Shown here: positions 57,815-64,000 of the stretch, piece after piece
Numbering within the stretch: position 1 is the first letter of the stretch
Layout: every line of letters starts with the position of its first letter
DNA from: Acanthococcus lagerstroemiae
Taxonomy: Eukaryota; Arthropoda; Insecta; Hemiptera; Eriococcidae
DNA length: 64,000 nucleotides
Direction: 5' to 3'
Assembly: GCA_031841125.1 (NCBI GenBank)
Contig: CM063108.1
Coordinates: forward strand, 7,733,683 to 7,797,682
Translations under genes and position numbers: made by a program
Notes under the pieces: generated by a model
The model's database searches: none
What the model was told of the DNA's origin: nothing
Seen by the model: the letters and a program-made list of their open reading frames with translations, nothing else

Positions 57815-58040
57815 GATGCTGTTGAAAGTAAGGGAACCAACCAACAAAATCTGTTTTTCGAGAACACTTAATTCTAAGTTTAAGAGCCATATAGAAAATA
57901 TATGACATACTGATAAGCTTTGATCAACGTGAGAACACATTTCTGAATCGGGGGCCCAATTCTGAAAAAGTCTACTGTTTACGCTCTTTGCAACGATACT
58001 AACAACTCATTTTGTTTACAAAAATGTCAGTTGGTTCACA
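57815..58040. mobile_element. MITE family G, truncated copy 4
   Basis: Starts GGATGCTGTTGAAAG and shares AAGGGAACCAAC, AAAATCTGTTTTTCGAGAACA, ACATTTCTGAATCGGGGG and ACTCATTTTGTTTACAAA with copies 1-3. The right terminal repeat is missing. Confidence 0.75.
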
Positions 58041-58450
58041 CCGACCCTAATCTCAGTACAAATCACACACAATATTACAAACCTCACAAAATTAACTCCT
58101 TTCACATCGATTCTTTATACTGATACCTCGAGTCACTTTTGCCGAGACAGTAAGCACGATTTAAGATCATCTTTCTATCTGTTACTTTTACACGCGATTA
58201 CGTTCACTTAGACATTTACAACCACAAGCGCCACTGTCAAAAGCAAACGCGATTTATTCTCGTGTATCTCGAACATCAATTGATAAGAAAAAGAGCCAAT
58301 GAAAGACAAACACACACCACTGACGTCACGTGTCGGTTAGAACTTCTATTATTATTTCCATTGTATAAAAAGCTAGACTCTGATGGCTGTGACTGGCTGG
58401 AGCAGCTGCGCAACAGTCCTCCTCATGATGTCACCGTGAAAAGGTCTATA

Positions 58451-59389
58451 GCGAATACCACAGAGCAACAATCACTGAGATGACGTCATCATATTAGCAC
58501 CCTCGGTGTTTTTCGGCCAATCTCGATGGTAGTCGTTCAATCTTGATGTTGGCCGGCATTCATCGTGTCTGTCGGTCGAAACGTGACGCACAAGTTTGGT
58601 TGACGACCAACGAACGATTGGGATTTAAAGAGTTTCAAGTGCTGGCAGCCCTGTGATATGTATGAGTGATCACGTATGATTTACCATAAGCGTGTAGCAA
58701 ACTGCAACTATCATTAAGTCGATTAGAAATTCACTTTCAAAGAAAATTTGTGCTAAATTCGACTGCATCATCGTCAAAAAATTAAATTATAATCAGTTCT
58801 ACTGGCAGGATAATTTTTCCTCGGGTTTTTACCCTACTGAAGATAACAGTGATTCTATTTGGAAGTACACATGATCACCCACTCATTTTCACCCGCTAAC
58901 ACCCGCGCAGGTAGTTTTGCAGCGCACTCTAGTGCAGGTTTAAATCCCAATAGGACAGTCATATCCACGTTAAAATCAAGTCAAGGTCGACCCTGCTTTA
59001 TTTAGAGAATCTATACAGGATACAATGTTGGTGACGCGTAGAATGACACTGGAGGAATTACAATGCTCTCTGGCGGCAGAATTCTTGAAAGTTGTAAGAG
59101 TAGCAAATTTGCAGTCACTGAACTGCTTCAGTAGGCGTATTTTCGTTCTTTCATGTTCAGTTTCACCATGAGGTAAAAACATATTTCCTGGTTCGAATTC
59201 AACTCTTAGTCTGTTCCTGGGATGATGTGCAGACTCCATGATTTGGTTCCTAAGGTGCAATTATGAGACTCTATTCTATAATCGCAAATAACTGACCTGG
59301 GTTGGCCAGCTCATGTGAGAGCTGACTATTAAAATATTCACTCGTATAATTTTTCAGTCTTTGGAGGAGGCGGAGGGGGACGTCTTCTT
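58451..59389. other. Intergenic, nothing recognised
   Basis: A minus-strand frame of 94 codons (58976-59260) has no recognisable motif and no splice sites of quality. The rest is AT-rich. Confidence 0.45.
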
Positions 59390-59598
59390 TTCTAATTTTC
59401 CTCTCAACCCGAGCCCTGGAATCAGCCCTTTCGAGCATTACTTCAGAGACGTCGGAGAGGCTGTTTTAGGGCTGCCTTAGCCCTCTTCTCATTTTGCCGA
59501 AAAACCGGTGTAGGTCAAAATGTAGCGAGTTGCTACGTGGGCTCGAATCCGGGACCTCCGGATTCCGAGACCAGCTTGCTATCCACTCGGCCAACCAG
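59390..59598 (-). mobile_element. tRNA-derived SINE, family S1, copy 2 (minus)
   Basis: This is the reverse complement of the S1 copy at 57042-57256: A box at 59583-59593, B box slightly changed (GGATTCGAGCCC, 59539-59550), and the same body CTCTCCGACGTCTCTGAAG. The flanks, both rich in GGAGGAGG-like words, do not give a clean duplication. Divergence from copy 1 is roughly 10-15% by eye. Confidence 0.9.
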
Positions 59599-60172
59599 AA
59601 ACCGGAGGGAGGGAGGATGTCGGGAAGAGAAATTCACTTTTTTCGATCCTCAAAGCTTCCTTTCTCTCACGCCATCCCACTTGGCGTTATAATGTCGCCT
59701 ATCCAGCAGCTTTTGCCGAGACAATGAATTATTGGAATCAGTTTATATGTATTGCACTCATTTTGAAAACTTATCGGTCGCACGTCTAAGCAGAAACTTT
59801 AAACGACGCTGAACATCAGTCGATCAACATCGGTAACCGATACACACGCGCCTTATTCTTCGTCGATGATCTCCAAATCCTCACAACTCGAGGACTGCAC
59901 GTATACAAGCAAAAACAAAGAACGAAAATCACCCATATCTCCTACCGATGACTTAGCACCAATTAGATACCCTATTTGAATCCGTATGCAACTTTCTCAT
60001 ATTTGCCTGATGTATATTTTTTTGCGATAAGACATATCCACTTCAAAATAACGTTTTTCAATTTTTTTTCATTGAATTTTTCCCCTGAAGGGAACACGGG
60101 TCAGATTACAACACTTTCTACTAGGTTGGGAACGGAGAAGAATGTATTCCAAGTTCCGCTCCAGCTTCCTAA
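59599..60172. other. Intergenic, nothing recognised
   Basis: No repeat or coding structure noted. Confidence 0.5.
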
Positions 60173-60386
60173 AATTATTCCATGTGTAGGGACTGTGCCA
60201 ATTCACTTTTTCTTCTTCTGTAGTCCAGAGCGCTTTCGTACTACTCTCGACTATATGACTACAGGACCACAAGAGACAAGTCTCATTTAGGGTACTCCAC
60301 TGATGATGGCATAACAGCCGAAAGCGCTTTGGACTACAGAAGAAGAAAAAGTGAATTGGCACACCCTACAAATGGAATATTACCAA
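60173..60386 (+). mobile_element. Penelope-like tail copy with inverted 5' arm
   Basis: The segment 60241-60375 repeats the 3' end of the Penelope-like element at 39970-40105. Its last 65 bases (GGACTACAGAAGAAG, AAAGTGAATTGGCAC, ACCCTACA) also occur inverted at 60173-60238, so the whole unit folds into a long hairpin around an 80-base core that holds the hammerhead. Penelope copies often carry partly inverted 5' ends. Confidence 0.85.
60290..60338 (+). ncRNA. Hammerhead ribozyme motif, type I, copy 2
   Basis: CTGATGA (60300-60306), stem II GGC/GCC, GAAA (60320-60323), stem III GCGC (60324-60327). Stem I is GGTACTCCA (60291-60299) with TGGACTAC (60330-60337), one mismatch. The core is identical to copy 1; the base before the cleavage site is T rather than C, which a hammerhead tolerates. 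Confidence 0.8.
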
Positions 60387-60429
60387 GTTCACTCGTACTC
60401 CAAAATGGACACACACAAAAAAAACCTTA

Positions 60430-60764
60430 AAATTAGCTCCGCTCAGGCTCTACTCCAGTCCCGCTCTGCTTTCAATTACTTGCTCCACGTCCCACTCTGA
60501 GCTCCACTACAAAGCTGGAACCACCATTAACCTCTTCCCTTCCCTTTCTATTCTATCTTTAACTTTCTCCCAAAACCCTCTCGACTCGGAACTGGAGCTT
60601 GGAGTCCCGAACAGGTCATTTTCCTGAGGAGTTGGAGCCAGGGTCAGAGCTAACTCCACAACTCCAGAGTCGACTCCACAGTTCCGGAGCTGGCTTCACA
60701 GCTCCAGCTCTAAACTGATGACTCCGAACTTCGCCCCAAGTTCCAGCTTCGCTTCAACACCCTG
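60430..60764. mobile_element. Degraded hAT-like element with AGCTCC repeats
   Basis: The right end, read outward, is CAGGGTGTTGAAGCGAAGC, a hAT-type start. The body is a dense series of GGAGCTGGAGT, ACTCCAGA and AGCTCC words typical of subterminal repeats. The left end is not clear. Confidence 0.55.
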
Positions 60765-62353
60765 TTTTCTGCAATATTCAATTATCAATTATTTTCTGAA
60801 ATGTAATGGCGGTTGGTGAAATTTTATGTATGAACGAGCTCATATACTCAGGAAAAACAATTTTTGTGTTCCCGGATGAGAGCTTAGATGTGGAGGAGTA
60901 AATTTTTTGGTAATTTTTTTGTTTTGTCCTTTGAAAATGATGAAAAATGGAAACCTTAAGTATTTTCCGATAGAAAGGATTCATCTACTTTATCCAAGTT
61001 TAACTCAAATTTTTAGAAGCTTATTTTTCCATTAAGTAGCACCTCAGTTAGTCAAGTACCACTACCTATAACTAGATTTTAAAAATCCAATAACTAAGAA
61101 TTTATAATTTTATTTAAAAAAAAAGGAGTTTTAGATTTTTCAGTGATTTGAACAGTAAAAACAAGTAATCCCCAACTTTTTCTTGGCTCTGGAAGGAAGG
61201 CGGAGAATAATTTAATCCAGCTCTTCTTCAAGATTTTTTCGAACATAAGACGCTTCTCCAGAATTGTTGAAGGCTATCTTCAACGAATTCTTGGACTTAT
61301 TCGAAATTATTACTTCACGCTCCGCAAAAACTTTTTCAGACTCTTCCAGGCCTTTACAAGACTCTTCAAAACTCGCGAAGATTTCTTACTGGTGAACCAG
61401 TCCCTGTTGTTGAGTTCTATTTGGTTTGTTCGGTGTGAAAAGTGTTCCACGATCAAAGTTTGTGGTTGTGTTTATCAACTTATTGTTTTGTCCTGTTTCA
61501 ATGATGTCCATTTGTGCTTGTAGTCCCCTTTCTCGTAAATGGTTTTGTATCGGCTATTTCATTATTTGAAACGCCCAAACATGCGAGAAACATTTTAATT
61601 ATTTTCTTAAAGTGGCCGTCGCACGAGACCATGCAGCTATGTCATTCAACTGTACTAAGACCTTGATTAGTGGTAAGAGTCGTGTGTCGGTGAAAATATT
61701 AAGGATACAATATCAGATCAAATAGTTGAGTACAGGAGTAGTGCATCAACTCTCAGCAGGGTCTAGAAGTATACAGCAATTTTTTACTTACTAACGGAAT
61801 TCAAAAATACGAGTAGTATCAGCATTGAAAATTTACTCACCTGTAACATAATAAATAAAAACGATAATTAGGTATATTATTCCACAATTGGTCGGTTCTT
61901 CACAATTCATCAATTAAATCAATCAGTCGGTATCATATTTGGTTAGGAGTTTTCAGGGGGGGGGGGCAGGAATTATTCAAACTAACGCTTTTGACAAATT
62001 CTCACTAATCGACAATTCAAGTATCCAGTTGGCAAATCTGCATGCGTGATGATACGAGGACTAAGGATTTTTTTATTCTTAGATATATAGGCCAAGGTTT
62101 GGAGCGTCTCTGTACTTGGTAATGACTCGACCAGGGTTTCAGAATTGATCGCAATAAATTTATAGATATTTATTTTTTCAACGTGCACCAACAGGTATGG
62201 TAACAGTAAATGTGTACGTTTCGAAATAATAAATCGATTTGATATTCGAATTGCTCCCAAAAATGGGAACATATAGCATTCTTGAAAAATACATTCATTC
62301 TTTTGCTTCGCTTCTGATGAAGAGCATGGGCGTTTTACAATGTACGTTTCTTA
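60765..62353. other. Intergenic, nothing recognised
   Basis: AT-rich sequence upstream of the host gene. A run of about 11 G lies near 61958-61967. A minus-strand frame at 61982-62272 (96 codons) has no recognised motif. A promoter for the downstream gene could be here, but no clear TATA or initiator stands out. Confidence 0.45.
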
Positions 62354-62530
62354 ATGTTGTCGATCATATATGTTGGCGAAATCAAATTCAGTTTTCATAT
62401 TTTGATTACCAATGAAATTAATTTTGGTAGTTGTACTTGGCGCCTCATTATGGTGCCCATCTCATTCGAAACTTGTTGTTCTACGGCCTCCCCATCTAGA
62501 CGAATTTTTTCTCTCGTCATCAAGTACGTC

Positions 62531-63050
62531 ATGAGTTTTGGTTATTACGATAGTGTTTTTCAAGTTTCTAGCCTTCAGTCAGCAATTTTAAAATCCGCTA
62601 AATTTGTAGGATCTGAGCAAAAGTTGTCAGACCCGTTACCGAAAATGTGGTTAGGGAAGAAATTGAAACTATGCGCGGACTTGGCCACAGCGAAGATCTT
62701 CCGACCGAGAGGTGGTGAATATCAGCAACTTTCACAGCAAATGTACGCCGAATTTCCTAAACCGAAGAAGTCCCAGTTGAAATACTCTGAGAAGACAGTC
62801 CGCGTAGGTGACAACCCAGTTCAACTAAATGTTCTGTCTTGCTTCGTTTCTGAAGAAATGCAGGTGTACATTTCTTACGGCTTCGTCGCTCCTCATTACT
62901 ATTTCGTGTTCGCAAAGGTGGGGATCAATGCTTCTATAAAACTAGTTGGCCTTGCTGAGGAAAGCCCTAATCGAGATAATTCCCTAAGAAATGCTAAGGC
63001 CTTGAAAAAGTATTTTTTGAAGCAAGTCAATATTAATGACGGCAGTAGAG
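62531..63050 (+). CDS. Host gene of unknown function, first visible coding exon
   Basis: The frame is open from 62354 to the splice donor at 63051. I prefer the ATG at 62531 (MSFGYYDSVFQVSSLQ) as a working start, but the upstream ATG at 62354 is in frame, and an acceptor-like TTTCTAG at 62565-62571 allows the exon to begin at 62572 instead. The protein part from about 62590 has normal gene-like composition (KMWLGKKLKLCADLATAKIF, then QQMYAEFPKPKKSQ, then VYISYGFVAPHYYFVFAKVG, ending LKQVNINDGSRG). There is no signal peptide at the 62531 start and no recognised domain. The exon ends GAG followed by GTAAGTAA, an excellent donor, and the last codon is split after its first base. The reading frame is intact, unlike nearly all others in the window. 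It could be a host gene or a conserved ORF of an unknown element; I favour a host gene because of the intron. Confidence 0.7.
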
Positions 63051-63091
63051 GTAAGTAACTTAGTCCTTTTGGTTCATTAATATGTTAATGA

Positions 63092-63566
63092 CAGTAACTA
63101 TGTGGCCGAGTGATTAACGTGCCCGCTTCGCAATCTTTTTGGGTCTTGTCTCGGGTTCGAGTCCCACCAAAACGCCGGAAAGCCAGTGATATTCGAATAT
63201 CCCCCACTTTCATACTGGCGAACACATCGACTTCAGTATCAATCGAGGTGGAAAGATAAGGCGCCCGATAACGCCGCAAGTTCGTATGAACGCGGCATTA
63301 TAATTACAGAGCGCGTTACCACCAGATCTGAAAGACTGAGACTGTCGTGTGCACGTTGTGGACAGCTTACTCAATGTCGTGCAAACCCGTGACTAGTAAG
63401 TGAACTGCGGCTGCACACTTTCCAACCCAGAGGTGGAAAACTCTAACGCAACAATGGGGAAAGCAACAGCAAACTACCCTGATTAACCCCGTCCAAGAAA
63501 GTCACGCGTCAGGAACCGCGACCGGCAACATCCGGCCAGGTACGGCACCTAAGACCTGACTGACTG
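63092..63566 (+). mobile_element. tRNA-derived SINE, family S2, in the host intron
   Basis: The head has A box TGGCCGAGTGA (63103-63113) and exact B box GGTTCGAGTCC (63154-63164), separated by a longer insert than in S1, as in class II (Ser/Leu-like) tRNAs. A body of about 390 bp follows, with GGGGAAAGCAACAGCAAACT, and ends in a CTGA repeat (63556-63566). AATATGTTAATGA is duplicated exactly at 63079-63091 and 63567-63579. The body is unrelated to S1. It is in sense orientation within the intron. Confidence 0.92.
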
Positions 63567-63945
63567 AATATGTTAATGAGTTTATGTAGTTCTGTCTCTT
63601 GATGGATGAAAGAATGTTAATTTAGCGATGAGATCAAGAATATAAGGACGGTAGCTATACGAATGGGGTTTCCGGAGAGTAAGAGTGGTTTGTGGATGAG
63701 CTTTTCAATATCATTTTCAATACTGAATCAAAGACATCATTAGTTATAATTTTCTTTATAAGGCTCCTGAACTAGAGAAACAGTTAGAAAATTGATCACC
63801 CCTCACATCACGCCATTCGTCGTTCCCACTCAATACTAAAAACAGCTCATAATTTCTACAAAGCCACATAGCTACTTACACACAATTTGCTCGAAGTTTT
63901 ACTCGCATGTTTTTATATTACCTATTCCTTTTTGCATTCATTTAG

Positions 63946-64000
63946 GTGACGCGAACTGGCAAGACACACAAAATAATTTCCTCTCTCTGACTCCGAGTGA
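63946..64000 (+). CDS. Host gene of unknown function, next exon (cut by window end)
   Basis: A strong acceptor with pyrimidine tract (CCTATTCCTTTTTGCATT, then CATTTAG ending at 63945) joins in phase to the exon ending at 63050: the split codon becomes Gly and the reading continues DANWQDTQNNFLSLTPS to the window edge with no stop. The phase match and the consensus sites at both ends are the main evidence that this is a real spliced gene with an 895-bp intron (63051-63945). Confidence 0.7.

Larger units (their letters stand above)
57355..58450. mobile_element. Composite inverted-repeat element
   Basis: 57355-57420 (TAGACCTTTTCAT, GATGTCATGAGGAGGACTG, TTGCGCAGCTGCTC) is inverse to 58388-58450. 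Inside are a second, nested foldback (57440-57717) and a truncated MITE G copy (57815-58040). The layout suggests a DNA element with long terminal inverted repeats that collected insertions. I found no clear target duplication. Confidence 0.7.

Noticed and set aside
58976..59260. 94-codon minus-strand ORF as a host exon
   Set aside because: Plausible composition but no splice sites of quality and no recognised motif.

Overview
This window looks like a gene-poor, repeat-dense stretch of an arthropod, probably insect, nuclear genome. The sequence is AT-rich and intron-like. It holds a LINE of the R1 type (a mainly arthropod clade), an RTE-like LINE, CR1/Jockey-type LINE fragments, a Penelope-like element with a hammerhead ribozyme, a Ty3/gypsy pol tail with LTR, a mariner remnant, a ZBED5-like hAT transposase, tRNA-derived SINEs and many small DNA transposons. 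Nothing suggests a bacterial, organellar or viral genome. I could not assign the species; Hemiptera is only a guess.

Layout. 1-10 kb: mostly featureless AT-rich DNA with one MITE, a 1.5-kb hAT-like element holding a nested MITE, and a local duplication. 10.8-13.75 kb: a degenerate A/C-rich array built on TGACCAAAA-like words, split by two inserted DNA elements. 14-16 kb: a small foldback and two MITEs. 16.2-19.1 kb: a decayed R1-clade LINE. 21-24.3 kb: tandem blocks, a 15-bp motif cluster and a 45-bp minisatellite. 25.8-36.2 kb: the most informative part, with two copies of one host repeat (here called H). One copy carries the hAT transposon. The other carries a full-length RTE-like LINE and a DNA element (T) that itself contains a long foldback and a MITE. 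38.7-41.8 kb: LINE RT fragment fused to a Penelope-like ORF, its hammerhead ribozyme, then a gypsy pol/LTR fragment. 45.4-46.7 kb: a minus-strand LINE split by an internally deleted mariner. 47.9-50.4 kb: four DNA transposons almost end to end. 51.6-60.8 kb: satellites, MITEs, a 0.5-kb tandem duplication, SINEs and a second hammerhead. 62.3 kb to the end: the only convincing host gene, two exons joined by a consensus intron that holds a SINE with a 13-bp target-site duplication.

The genes do not work together as a system. Nearly every recognisable protein is a transposon protein, and most are broken. The value of the window is its insertion record: several elements have exact target-site duplications, and the two H copies serve as empty sites for each other's insertions, so relative order can be read directly. 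Coordinates were counted by hand and element edges without a target-site duplication are approximate.
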